From: Streptomyces sp. Go-475
Lineage (GTDB): Bacteria > Actinomycetota > Actinomycetes > Streptomycetales > Streptomycetaceae
Direction of reading: 5' to 3'
Length of the DNA stretch: 64,000 bases
Assembly (NCBI RefSeq): GCF_003330845.1
Contig: NZ_CP026121.1
Location: 806,001-870,000, forward strand
A program made the translations under genes and the position numbers. Shown piece by piece: positions 34,184-42,507 of the stretch. Within the stretch, counting starts at the first letter, position 1; every line of letters begins with the position of its first letter. The notes beneath the pieces are model-generated. The model was not told the DNA's origin. It saw nothing but the letters and a program-made list of their open reading frames with translations, and made no database searches.

Positions 34184-34879
34184 ATGAGCCATCTCCATGG
34201 AATATCGGTCATCTTCGATCTCGACGGAACGCTCGTGGACAGCGAGCCGAACTACTACGAGGCGGGCCGGCAGACCCTCGCCGAGCACGGCGTCCCCGAC
34301 TTCAGCTGGGCGGACCACGAGCGGTACGTCGGCATCAGCACGCAGGAGACCGTGGCCGACTGGAAGGAGCGGTACGGCCTGCGGGCCTCCGTGGAGGAGC
34401 TGTTCAGCGACAAGAACCGCCGCTATCTGGAGCTGGCCCGCACCTCCACGCGCGCGTACCCCGAGATGCGGGCGTTCGTCGAGCTGCTGGCGGCCGAGGA
34501 CGTCCCCATGGCCGTGGCCTCCGGGTCATCGCCCGAGGCCATCGAGGCGGTCCTGTCCGGCACGGGCCTGGCCGCCCTCCTGCCGACCGTCGTCTCGGCC
34601 GACGAGGTCGCGCACGGCAAGCCCGCCCCGGACGTCTTCCTGGAGGCGGCCCGCCGGCTCGGGTCGGACCCGGCCGACTGCGTGGTGCTGGAGGACGCCG
34701 CCCCGGGCGCCGCCGCCGCGCACGCGGCGGGGATGCGCTGCATCGCGATCCCGTACGTCCCGGCGCAGGCGGACGCACCGGAGTTCGCCACCGCCGGCCT
34801 GCTCCTGCGGGGCGGCCAGGAGGAGTTCACGGCACGGGCGGCGTACGACTGGCTGGCGCGCTCGGCCGGCCTTTCCTGA
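34184..34879 (+). CDS. HAD family phosphatase, beta-phosphoglucomutase-like
   Basis: This HAD hydrolase of about 231 residues has canonical motifs: motif I FDLDGTLVDSE, motif II VASGSS, motif III lysine in HGKPAPDVF and motif IV VLEDAAPG. The helical C1 cap (NYYEAGRQTLAEHG...ETVADWKERYG) places it with beta-phosphoglucomutases and sugar phosphatases. The ATG at 34160 overlaps the Lrp stop; those at 34175 and 34184 are also in frame. I favour 34184, close before the conserved core. The substrate is unknown. Confidence 0.88.
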   Translation: MSHLHGISVIFDLDGTLVDSEPNYYEAGRQTLAEHGVPDFSWADHERYVGISTQETVADWKERYGLRASVEELFSDKNRRYLELARTSTRAYPEMRAFVELLAAEDVPMAVASGSSPEAIEAVLSGTGLAALLPTVVSADEVAHGKPAPDVFLEAARRLGSDPADCVVLEDAAPGAAAAHAAGMRCIAIPYVPAQADAPEFATAGLLLRGGQEEFTARAAYDWLARSAGLS

Positions 34880-34898
34880 ACTCGCCGCTCCCGACCCG

Positions 34899-34964
34899 TT
34901 GACGCTCTCCCGTCCCCTCCCTAGGGTCTGGTCGACCTCTCGCACAAGGTTCGATATTCCGAAC
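34899..34964 (+). promoter_or_regulatory. GH127 promoter and downstream operator
   Basis: TTGACG (34899-34904), a 17 bp spacer and TAGGGT (34922-34927) form a consensus-type promoter. The dyad GTTCGATATTCCGAAC (34949-34964) starts 22 bases after the -10, just past the expected transcription start. This is the same distance as the repeats at the GH10 and GH62 promoters. Confidence 0.65.
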
Positions 34965-34999
34965 TCTCGTGAGCACTGTGGACCCGTGGAGGACCATCC

Positions 35000-37825
35000 A
35001 TGGCACGGCCCCTGTCCAGACGATCCCTTCTCCAGGCCGCGACCCTCGCCGCGGCCGTCCCCGCGCTCTCCCCCACGGCGACGGGCCGGGCCGCGGCGGT
35101 CCCCGCGGCGGCGGCGCTCGCCGCGGCCGCCGCCCCGTCCGCCTGGACCGTACGGCCCTTCGGACTGGAGGACGTGGCGCTCGGCCGGGGCGTCTTCGCG
35201 GACAAACGGCAGCTGATGCTGGATCACGCGCGGGGCTACGACGTGAACCGGCTGCTGCAGGTGTTCCGCGCCAACGCCGGTCTGGCCACGGGCGGCGCGG
35301 TCGCGCCGGGCGGCTGGGAGGGGCTGGACGGCGAGGCCAACGGCAATCTGCGCGGCCACTACACGGGCCACTTCCTGACCATGCTGGCGCAGGCGTACCG
35401 CAGCACCGGGGAGGGAGTGTTCGCCGACCGGATCGGCACCATGGTGGGCGCGCTGACCGAGGTGCGCGCGGCGCTGCGGCGTGATCCGGCGGTGCTGAGC
35501 ATCCCCGGGAAGTTCGGGACCGCAGCGGACCAGGTGCGTGGCTCCTACCAGTACGTGGAACTTCCAGGGGCCGTGCTCGGCGGGGCCCCGGCGATCACTC
35601 TCTCCGTCTGGGTGCGGCCCACGCACGACGCGAACTGGGCCCGGGTCCTCGACTTCGGCGACGACACGAACCGGTACCTGTACCTGGCCGCCCGGAACCA
35701 GGCCGGAGTGCCGCGCTTCGCCATCACCACGTCGGGCGCCGGCGGCGAGCAGGCCATCGACGGCACGGCCCCGCTGCCGCTGAACCGGTGGAGCCACCTC
35801 GCGGTCACCCTCGCGGACGGCACCGGCACCCTCTACGTCAACGGCACCGCCGTCGCACGCAACACCGCGATGACACTCACCCCCTCCTCGCTCGGCACGC
35901 CGAAGAACAACTGGCTCGGCCGCTCCAACTACTCCGCCGACCCCGTCTTCGCGGGCGCCTACGAGGGGTTCGACGTCTTCTCGCGGGCGCTGACCGCCGC
36001 CGAGATCACCGAGTTGCAGAGCCGCCCGGCGGCCGACGCCTCGACGGGCCGGGGCGACCTGGCGTCGTACGCCTTCGGCGAGACGTCAGGCGGGACCTTC
36101 GCGGACGCCTCCGGACGGGGCCTGACCGCCACCCTGCGCCGCACCTGGGGCGGGCCGAGCCACCCCGGGTTCCTCGCGGCGTACCCGGAGACGCAGTTCA
36201 TCGACCTGGAGTCACGGACCACCTCCGACTACACCAAGGTGTGGGCTCCGTACTACACCGCGCACAAGATCCTGCGCGGTCTGCTCGACGCCTACACCGC
36301 CACGGACGACGACCGGGCCCTGGACCTCGCGTCCGGCATGTGCGACTGGATGTACTCCCGGCTGTCCAGACTGCCGGAGTCCACGCTCCAGCGGATGTGG
36401 GGGATCTTCTCCAGCGGCGAGTTCGGCGGCATCGTCGAGGCGATCTGCGACCTGCACACGATCACCGGCAAGGCCGAACACCTCGCGCTGGCCAAGCTGT
36501 TCGACCTGGACCGGCTGATCGACGCGTGCGCCGCGGACACCGACATCCTCGACGGTCTGCACGCCAACCAGCACATCCCGATCTTCACCGGCTACGTGCG
36601 GCTGTACGACGAGACGGGCGAGGAGCGCTACCTCACGTCGGCGAGGAACTTCTGGGACATGGTCGTCCCGCACCGCATGTACGGCATCGGCGGCACCAGC
36701 ACGCAGGAGTTCTGGAAGGCCCGGGACGTCATCGCGGGCACGATCAGCGCGACCACGGCCGAGACGTGCTGCGCGTACAACATGCTCAAGCTGAGCCGGA
36801 CCCTGTTCTTCCACGAGCAGGACCCGAAGTACATGGACTACTACGAGCGGGCCCTGTACAACCAGGTCCTCGGCTCGAAGCAGGACAAGCCCGACGCGGA
36901 GAAGCCGCTCGTCACGTACTTCATCGGGCTGACGCCCGGTCATGTCCGTGACTACACGCCCAAGCAGGGCACGACCTGCTGCGAGGGCACCGGCATGGAG
37001 AGCGCCACGAAGTACCAGGACTCGGTGTACTTCGCCAAGGCCGACGGCAGCGCCCTGTACGTCAACCTGTACAGCCCGTCCACGCTGACCTGGGCGGAGA
37101 AGGGCGTCACGGTCACGCAGACCACCCGCTTCCCCGAGGAGCAGGGCAGCACGCTGACCTTCGGGGGCGGGCGGGCTTCGTTCACGCTGCGGCTGCGCGT
37201 GCCGTCGTGGGCGACCGGCGGGTTCCGGGTGACCGTCAACGGGCGTGCGGTCCCGGGGACTCCGAAGCCGGGGAGCTACTTCGACGTGTCCCGGACCTGG
37301 CGGGCCGGCGACACCGTCCGCGTCGCCATACCGTTCCGGACGCGGGTGGAGAAGGCCCTCGACGACCCGTCGCTGCAGACCCTGTTCCACGGCCCGGTCA
37401 ACCTGGTGGCCCGTGATGCCGCCACGGAGTGGCTGAAGGTCGGACTGTACGGCGACGCCGGTCTCTCCGGCGACCTGACGCACTCCCTCACGCCGGTGCC
37501 GGGCAAGCCGCTGCACTTCACGCTGGACGGCCGGGAGTGGGCGCCGTTCTCCGAGGGGACGGAGGACCCGACGCACGCCTACTTCCGGCGCTCGGAGCCG
37601 AAGCTCGTGTTCGGCGGCCGGGACTCCGGCGTCGCCAACCCCGCGAAGCCCGACGGCACCACGCTCCTGGACGAGGTGTGGGCCGGGGCACCGTTCCGGA
37701 ACAAGGGGGCGCTGGTGGCCCGGGTCCGGTCGACGGTGGACGCGTGGGTGGCGGCCGGACTGCTGAGCAGGACGGACGGCAACGAGGTGGTGAGCACGGC
37801 GGGCGCGGCCTCGTACCGGCCCTGA
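35000..37825 (+). CDS. Secreted GH127 beta-L-arabinofuranosidase-type enzyme with inserted LamG domain
   Basis: This 941-residue exported protein has a Tat-type signal (RPLSRRSLLQAATLAAA). The GH127 (alpha/alpha)6 domain begins around residue 50, is interrupted at about residues 163-385 by a LamG/concanavalin-like jelly roll (YQYVELPGAVLGGAPAITLSVWVRP...), and resumes at PSHPGFLAAYPETQFIDLE. Catalytic and zinc residues of the family are visible: Glu588-Thr-Cys-Cys and Cys660-Cys661 (TTCCEG). GH127 enzymes release beta-L-arabinofuranose from plant glycoproteins and arabino-oligosaccharides. A dyad upstream suggests co-regulation with xylan genes. A terminator with a T-run follows. Confidence 0.9.
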   Translation: MARPLSRRSLLQAATLAAAVPALSPTATGRAAAVPAAAALAAAAAPSAWTVRPFGLEDVALGRGVFADKRQLMLDHARGYDVNRLLQVFRANAGLATGGAVAPGGWEGLDGEANGNLRGHYTGHFLTMLAQAYRSTGEGVFADRIGTMVGALTEVRAALRRDPAVLSIPGKFGTAADQVRGSYQYVELPGAVLGGAPAITLSVWVRPTHDANWARVLDFGDDTNRYLYLAARNQAGVPRFAITTSGAGGEQAIDGTAPLPLNRWSHLAVTLADGTGTLYVNGTAVARNTAMTLTPSSLGTPKNNWLGRSNYSADPVFAGAYEGFDVFSRALTAAEITELQSRPAADASTGRGDLASYAFGETSGGTFADASGRGLTATLRRTWGGPSHPGFLAAYPETQFIDLESRTTSDYTKVWAPYYTAHKILRGLLDAYTATDDDRALDLASGMCDWMYSRLSRLPESTLQRMWGIFSSGEFGGIVEAICDLHTITGKAEHLALAKLFDLDRLIDACAADTDILDGLHANQHIPIFTGYVRLYDETGEERYLTSARNFWDMVVPHRMYGIGGTSTQEFWKARDVIAGTISATTAETCCAYNMLKLSRTLFFHEQDPKYMDYYERALYNQVLGSKQDKPDAEKPLVTYFIGLTPGHVRDYTPKQGTTCCEGTGMESATKYQDSVYFAKADGSALYVNLYSPSTLTWAEKGVTVTQTTRFPEEQGSTLTFGGGRASFTLRLRVPSWATGGFRVTVNGRAVPGTPKPGSYFDVSRTWRAGDTVRVAIPFRTRVEKALDDPSLQTLFHGPVNLVARDAATEWLKVGLYGDAGLSGDLTHSLTPVPGKPLHFTLDGREWAPFSEGTEDPTHAYFRRSEPKLVFGGRDSGVANPAKPDGTTLLDEVWAGAPFRNKGALVARVRSTVDAWVAAGLLSRTDGNEVVSTAGAASYRP

Positions 37826-37839
37826 ACCGCCCGTGCACG

Positions 37840-37888
37840 GCGGGCCGTTCAGATGCTTGAACGGCCCGCGCGTCGTACGAAGTTTTTT
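37840..37888 (+). terminator. Intrinsic terminator with T-run after GH127
   Basis: GCGGGCCGTTCA (37840-37851) pairs perfectly with TGAACGGCCCGC (37858-37869) across a 6-base loop. A run of six T residues lies at 37883-37888, a rare textbook form in this genome. Confidence 0.85.
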
Positions 37889-37962
37889 GCGGCAGCGGTG
37901 ATTGTTTCGCTCCCGGCATCCGTACTTCCTGGCGTTGGGCCGTTCATATCCCAGGAGGCACG

Positions 37963-38727
37963 ATGCGCATCTCGCGCAGCACGGCAGGAACCGCGTTCGT
38001 GGGCGGTGCGATGATCCTCACGCTCACCGCACTCGCCTACCCCAGCATGCTGGGCGTGGAGAACGCGGCCTCCGGTCAGGACCGCATCATCGCCAACACC
38101 CAGTGGGGTCCGCTGACCGAGGCGGACCGCGACTTCGTGGTCCGCGTGCGCGCGGCCGGGCTGTGGGAGTACCCGCTGGGGCAGCTGATCCAGCAGCGGA
38201 GTTCGTCGCCGGAGATGCAGGAGGTCGCCAAGCATCTGCTCGTGGGTCACGGCCGGCTGGACGCGGGGTGCCGCAAGGTGTCCACGGACCTGGGAATCAC
38301 GCTGCCGAACGAGCCGTCGCCGCAGCAGCAGCAGTTCGTGGCGACGGCGGAGGGCAGCTCCGGCAAGGAGTTCGAGTCCACGGCCGTGACCATCATGCGT
38401 GTCGCGCACGGGGGCATCTTCCCGACGATCGCCAAGATCCGGGCGACCACCCGCAACAGCCTCGTGCGGGAACTGGCCGACATGACGAACGACACCGTTC
38501 TCGACCACATCACGGTCCTGGAGAAGACCGGCCTGATCAACCAGGAGCAGGTCAGCTTCCAGATCACCGCCCCGCCCAAGCTGCCCCAGGAGCAGACGAC
38601 GCCCCCGCCTCCGCAGCAGGGCGCGCCGGTCCGCGTGCTGCCGGTCCCCGAGGACCTGAAGGACTTCCAGACCGTCGCCCCCAACCCGTCCTTCGGGGCG
38701 CCGCAGCCGTCGCCGTCGGCGGGGTGA
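37963..38727 (+). CDS. DUF4142 protein, exported
   Basis: This 254-residue protein has an N-terminal signal or anchor helix (about 7-25). The DUF4142 ferritin-like four-helix domain spans about 45-205 (LTEADRDFVVRVRAAGLWEYPLGQLIQQRSSSPEMQEVAKHLLVGH). The C-terminal tail is Pro/Gln-rich. The family is common in the cell envelope, but its function is not settled. Here the domain lacks the many conserved His residues that metal-binding ferritin-like proteins would need. It is a single-gene unit between two terminator-like regions. Confidence 0.85.
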   Translation: MRISRSTAGTAFVGGAMILTLTALAYPSMLGVENAASGQDRIIANTQWGPLTEADRDFVVRVRAAGLWEYPLGQLIQQRSSSPEMQEVAKHLLVGHGRLDAGCRKVSTDLGITLPNEPSPQQQQFVATAEGSSGKEFESTAVTIMRVAHGGIFPTIAKIRATTRNSLVRELADMTNDTVLDHITVLEKTGLINQEQVSFQITAPPKLPQEQTTPPPPQQGAPVRVLPVPEDLKDFQTVAPNPSFGAPQPSPSAG

Positions 38728-38836
38728 GCGGGGCCGGACACCGCGCCCGGGCCGCATGGGCCCGGGCACCGGAACGAAGGCTTGAGCGGCCCTGCCGGCA
38801 GGCGCGGACAGCGGCGAACACCGGATCACGCGGAAG

Positions 38837-39607
38837 CTAGGACCGTCGGCGAGGCCTGCCCCGCTTGCTGCCGCCCTTCGCGGTACCGCCGTTGCCGCTT
38901 CGGCGGCGGTCGGCGCCCGGCTGCCCGGCCGCCGTCGGCTTCCGCCGGGCCTCCTGCTTCTCCGTACGCCTGGGCTGGTCCTGTGCCGCGGGCCGCGCGC
39001 GGCCCCGGGTGCTGTTGGCCGTGCGGCCGCGGACGATGCCGATGAAGTCCTCGACCTGGTCCGTCGTCGCCTCCTCGGGCCAGGCCAGGGCCACGCGCGA
39101 CTCAGGAGCGTCCTTGAGCGGGCGGTGGGTGAGGTCCTTGCGGTGGTGGAGGCGGGCCAGCGACAGGGGGACGATCAGGACGCCGATGCCGGCCGCGACC
39201 AGTTCGACGGCGTCGGCGGTGGTGGCGGGGCGTTCGAAGGCGGGCCGTCCGGGAGGCGTCTCCCAGTCGAGGACGTCGTCGAGGGGGTGCAGCACGATGT
39301 CGTCGGCGAGGTCCTCGGGCGACACCTCGTCGACCGCCGTGACGAGGTGGTCCTTGGGCACCACGACGACGGTCTGCTCGGTGTAGAGGGGGATCGCGCT
39401 GAAGACCGTACGGTCCACGGGCAGCCGCACGAGGCCCGCGTCGGCGTCCCCGCCCAGCAGCCGGTCGGCCGCCGCCGCTGCGGGCACCTGCGTGAGGGTC
39501 AACGGGACGTCGGGATACCGCTCGTTCCAGACGCGCACCCACTTGTCGGGCATCACCCCGGGGACGTATACGAGCCGGAACGGGCGAGTTTCATCCGAGC
39601 CTGTCAC
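38837..39607 (-). CDS. LysR-type substrate-binding domain protein lacking the DNA-binding domain
   Basis: This 256-residue protein is the effector-binding half of a LysR regulator (FRLVYVPGVMPDKWVRVWNERYPDVPLTLTQV... VVVVPKDHLVTAV ... ADAVELVAAGIGVLIVPLSLARLHH). It has no N-terminal helix-turn-helix, so it cannot bind DNA in the normal way. The last 60 residues are basic and low complexity (Arg/Lys/Gln/Gly-rich), which may bind nucleic acid. It is divergent from a DUF5997 gene, and I recall this pairing as conserved in Streptomyces. It may act as a ligand sensor for a partner protein. Confidence 0.82.
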   Translation of the reverse strand: MTGSDETRPFRLVYVPGVMPDKWVRVWNERYPDVPLTLTQVPAAAAADRLLGGDADAGLVRLPVDRTVFSAIPLYTEQTVVVVPKDHLVTAVDEVSPEDLADDIVLHPLDDVLDWETPPGRPAFERPATTADAVELVAAGIGVLIVPLSLARLHHRKDLTHRPLKDAPESRVALAWPEEATTDQVEDFIGIVRGRTANSTRGRARPAAQDQPRRTEKQEARRKPTAAGQPGADRRRSGNGGTAKGGSKRGRPRRRS

Positions 39608-39665
39608 CTGGCCAGGTTACCGGCCGTGGTCGGGGCTCGCGCACACGCTCGATAGGCTGGACGGC

Positions 39666-40049
39666 ATGACGTCGCACCAGAGCGCCCAGACGATGAAGCC
39701 CGCTACCGCGGCGAAGAAGCTGGGTGTGTACCTCGAGGCCACCCCCGCCGAGTTCCGGGAGGGTGTCGTCTCGCGCGCCGAGCTGAACGAGCTCCAGGCG
39801 AACCCGCCGCAGTGGCTTCAGGACCTGCGGCGCAACGGCCCGCACCCCCGCCCGGTGGTCGCGGCGAAGCTCGGCGTCTCCATCGCGGGGCTCGCCCGCG
39901 GGGGCGTCACCGAGCCCCTCACCACCGATCAGATCGAGACACTGAAGCAGGAGAGCCCCGAGTGGCTGGCGCGGGAGCGCGCCACCCAGGCGGAGGTCCG
40001 CAAGGAAGCGGCCCGCGTCAAGAAGAAGAACGCCCAGCGCAACGGCTGA
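39666..40049 (+). CDS. DUF5997 family protein
   Basis: This 127-residue soluble protein begins with TMKPATAAKKLGVYLEATPAEFREG and includes a helix-turn-helix-like stretch (RRNGPHPRPVVAAKLGVSIAGLARGG). It ends in a Lys/Arg-rich coiled tail (RKEAARVKKKNAQRNG). It fits actinobacterial DUF5997. The helical motif may bind DNA, which would complement the HTH-less LysR protein encoded divergently 58 bases away. The function is unknown. A strong terminator follows. Confidence 0.8.
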   Translation: MTSHQSAQTMKPATAAKKLGVYLEATPAEFREGVVSRAELNELQANPPQWLQDLRRNGPHPRPVVAAKLGVSIAGLARGGVTEPLTTDQIETLKQESPEWLARERATQAEVRKEAARVKKKNAQRNG

Positions 40050-40070
40050 CCTCCCGGTCTCCTCGCAGAC

Positions 40071-40101
40071 GGCCCCCACCGGTCCATCCGGTGGGGGCCG
40101 C
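40071..40101 (+). terminator. Hairpin terminator after DUF5997
   Basis: CGGCCCCCACCGG (40071-40083) and CCGGTGGGGGCCG (40089-40101) form a perfect 13 bp stem with loop TCCAT, followed by a T-rich stretch. Confidence 0.88.
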
Positions 40102-40154
40102 TGTCGTTTCCGGGCCCTGTCCGGGCCGCGTGTGGCAGAGGTGAAATCTTTTGG

Positions 40155-40228
40155 CCATGTATTGACATGGCGAGGAAACAATCCGTAGCTTGGCCGATCA
40201 TTTAGATTCGTGAAGGAAGTTCACGAAT
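40155..40228 (+). promoter_or_regulatory. Promoter and dyads of the hexarate operon
   Basis: TTGACA (40162-40167), an 18 bp spacer and TAGCTT (40186-40191) make a strong promoter. A perfect dyad ATTCGTGAA-N5-TTCACGAAT (40206-40228) begins 15 bases after the -10. A second small dyad CCATGT-N4-ACATGG (40155-40170) overlaps the -35. The first is well placed for a repressor. No regulator gene is adjacent. Confidence 0.65.
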
Positions 40229-40246
40229 ATGAACGGAGAACCATCC

Positions 40247-41599
40247 ATGCGGGATCGCCGACGCTGCACAGACATGCGGCTCCGCCGCGCGCGCCCCCTG
40301 GCTGCCGCGCTCGCCGTCTCGGGGCTCCTGTTCGGAACGGCCGCCTGCGGCTCCGGTTCCGGCAGTGCCCGGGCCGGCGATCCGAACACGCTGGAGGTGT
40401 GGACCCGGAGCGATCCGGAGTCCGCCCAGACCTACGACCGGGTGTTCGCCGCCTTCACCAAGAAGACCGGCATCAAGATCGACTACCAGCCGGTCATGAA
40501 CTTCGACCAACAGCTGCAGAGCCGCGCGTCCACCAAGGACCTGCCGGACGTCATGATCAACGACACGGCCCTGATGGGCAGTTACCAGGCGCAGGGCCTG
40601 CTCAAGCCCATCGCCCCGGCCTCGATCGCGGGCCACGACGAGATCACCGCCAAGTCCTGGGCGTCCACCGTGGGCCGTGACGGCAGGCACTACGGCATCC
40701 CGTACTCCCGGCAGGCCATGACGCTGTTCGTCCGCAAGGACTGGCGCGAGAAGCTCGGCCTGCCGCAGCCGAAGACCTGGCAGGACACGCTCGCCCTCGC
40801 CAAGGCCTTCGCCACCCGCGACCCGGACGGGGACGGCAAGAAGGACACGTACGGCATGGTCGTGCCCGGCAGCGCGCAGAACGGCTATGTCGCCTGGTGG
40901 GGCGCCAGCTGGCTGTGGCAGGGCGGGGTGCGGATCCTCGAGCAGGACGGCTCGGGCTACCGGCCCGCCATGGACTCCCCGGCCGCCCTGCGCACCGTCA
41001 CCTGGATGAAGGACAACCTCTTCTGTGGTGACAACGGTGTCATCCAGCCCAGCGCCCTGACCTCCGTCACCGCGAACACCACCAACTTCCAGGACGGCAA
41101 CGCCGGGATGTACCTCACCGGCCCGTACAACATCTCCACCTTCGACAAGGCGCTCGGCAAGGACAAGTACGAGGTGCTGCCCGCGCCGTCGGGCCCGGCC
41201 GGCAACAACGACGTGCTGGCCGACGGCGAGAACATCTACTTCGGCGCGAAGACCGGGAAGGCGAAGCTGGAGCAGACGCTCGCCGCCTTCCTGATCTCCC
41301 CCGAGGGCCAGACGCTCGCCATGACCGGCGACCACCAGCCGGTGGTCCGCATCCCCGTGAACTCCACCCTCGACGCGGCCGAGGTGCGGCACGACCCCCG
41401 CTGGAGCGTCGTGCAGAAGGCGTACGAGACGGCCTCCGTGCAGTTCCCCAACGCCCCCGACTTCGCCCCGATCAAGCAGGACACCGCCGACGCGCTGAAC
41501 GCGATCTTCACGTACTGCGGCAGCGACGTCCGCTCCGGCCTGAAGGAGCTCAACGACACCCTCGCCGGTGACCTCAAGGACCAGGAGCTGCTGAAATGA
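40247..41599 (+). CDS. ABC transporter substrate-binding lipoprotein, likely for hexarates or uronates
   Basis: This 450-residue family 1 solute-binding lipoprotein has a lipobox-like GTAAC with Cys followed by a Gly/Ser-rich linker (GSGSGSAR). The mature domain starts TLEVWTRSDPESAQTYDRVFAAFTKKTGIKI. I chose the ATG at 40247 because GGAGAA lies 6 bases before it. The ATG at 40229 would overlap the operator. Operon context with glucarate and 5-dehydro-4-deoxyglucarate dehydratases suggests that it binds glucarate, galactarate or a related sugar acid. No ATPase is encoded, so a shared MsiK-type ATPase is presumed. Confidence 0.9.
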   Translation: MRDRRRCTDMRLRRARPLAAALAVSGLLFGTAACGSGSGSARAGDPNTLEVWTRSDPESAQTYDRVFAAFTKKTGIKIDYQPVMNFDQQLQSRASTKDLPDVMINDTALMGSYQAQGLLKPIAPASIAGHDEITAKSWASTVGRDGRHYGIPYSRQAMTLFVRKDWREKLGLPQPKTWQDTLALAKAFATRDPDGDGKKDTYGMVVPGSAQNGYVAWWGASWLWQGGVRILEQDGSGYRPAMDSPAALRTVTWMKDNLFCGDNGVIQPSALTSVTANTTNFQDGNAGMYLTGPYNISTFDKALGKDKYEVLPAPSGPAGNNDVLADGENIYFGAKTGKAKLEQTLAAFLISPEGQTLAMTGDHQPVVRIPVNSTLDAAEVRHDPRWSVVQKAYETASVQFPNAPDFAPIKQDTADALNAIFTYCGSDVRSGLKELNDTLAGDLKDQELLK

Positions 41600-42507
41600 C
41601 CGCGACCGTGACGACGCCCGGGCCCCGCAGAGTCCGGTTCCCGGGCAAGAGGGCCGTACTGCCCTGGCTGTTCCTCGCCCCGGCCCTGCTGCTCGCCCTC
41701 GTCTTCAAGTTCCTGCCCATGGGCAAGGGCGTCTGGCTCAGCTTCTTCGACGTGCGGCCCTTCCTCGGTGACAAGTGGGTCGGCCTCGACAACTACACCC
41801 GGGTGCTGAGCGACCACCGCTTCCAGGACGCCATCGGGCACACCCTGCTCCTCGGCCTCGGGATGTCCCTCGGCGGCATCGTCGTCGGCTTCGCGCTGGC
41901 GCTGCTGCTGGAGGGCCAGGCCCGGTCGCTGAAGATCATCCGGACCGCCGTGTTCCTGCCCGTCGTCACCGCCACCGCGGTGGTCGGCGAGATGTGGCGG
42001 CTGATGTACTACCCGACCTCCGACGGCCTGATCAACAGCGGTCTCGGACTGCTCGGCCTGGGGCCCGTGCCCTACCTCGACAACCCCGACACGGCCCTGT
42101 GGGCGACGATGGCCATGGGCATCTGGATGCTCGCCCCGTACAACATGGTGATCATCCTCGCCGGCCTCGCGGGCGTGGACCGGTCGTTGTACGAGGCCGC
42201 GGCGATGGACGGCGTCTCGCTGTGGCAGCGGCTGCGGCACATCACGCTGCCGGCGATCCGCCCCGCCCTCGGCATCGTCCTCACCCTCGCCGCCATCCGC
42301 GGACTGCGCGTCTTCACCGAGGTGTACGTCCTCACCGGCGGCGGCCCGGCCGGATCGACCGACGTGTGGATGACCCGCGCCTACACCCTCGGCTTCACCC
42401 GTAACGACATCGGCGGCGCCTCGGCCGCCTCCGTGGTCCTGCTCTGCGTGACGCTGCTGCTCACCGTCACGGTCAACTACCTCCGCAAGAGGGGAGACGC
42501 GCGATGA
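41596..42507 (+). CDS. ABC transporter permease (MalF-type), hexarate operon
   Basis: This 303-residue permease has about six membrane helices (first PWLFLAPALLLALVFKFLPMG) and the EAA loop SLYEAAAMDGVSLWQRLRHITLPAIRPAL. Its ATG overlaps the lipoprotein stop (ATGA at 41596-41599), and its own end overlaps the next permease in the same way, so the importer is translationally coupled. Confidence 0.92.
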   Translation: MTATVTTPGPRRVRFPGKRAVLPWLFLAPALLLALVFKFLPMGKGVWLSFFDVRPFLGDKWVGLDNYTRVLSDHRFQDAIGHTLLLGLGMSLGGIVVGFALALLLEGQARSLKIIRTAVFLPVVTATAVVGEMWRLMYYPTSDGLINSGLGLLGLGPVPYLDNPDTALWATMAMGIWMLAPYNMVIILAGLAGVDRSLYEAAAMDGVSLWQRLRHITLPAIRPALGIVLTLAAIRGLRVFTEVYVLTGGGPAGSTDVWMTRAYTLGFTRNDIGGASAASVVLLCVTLLLTVTVNYLRKRGDAR

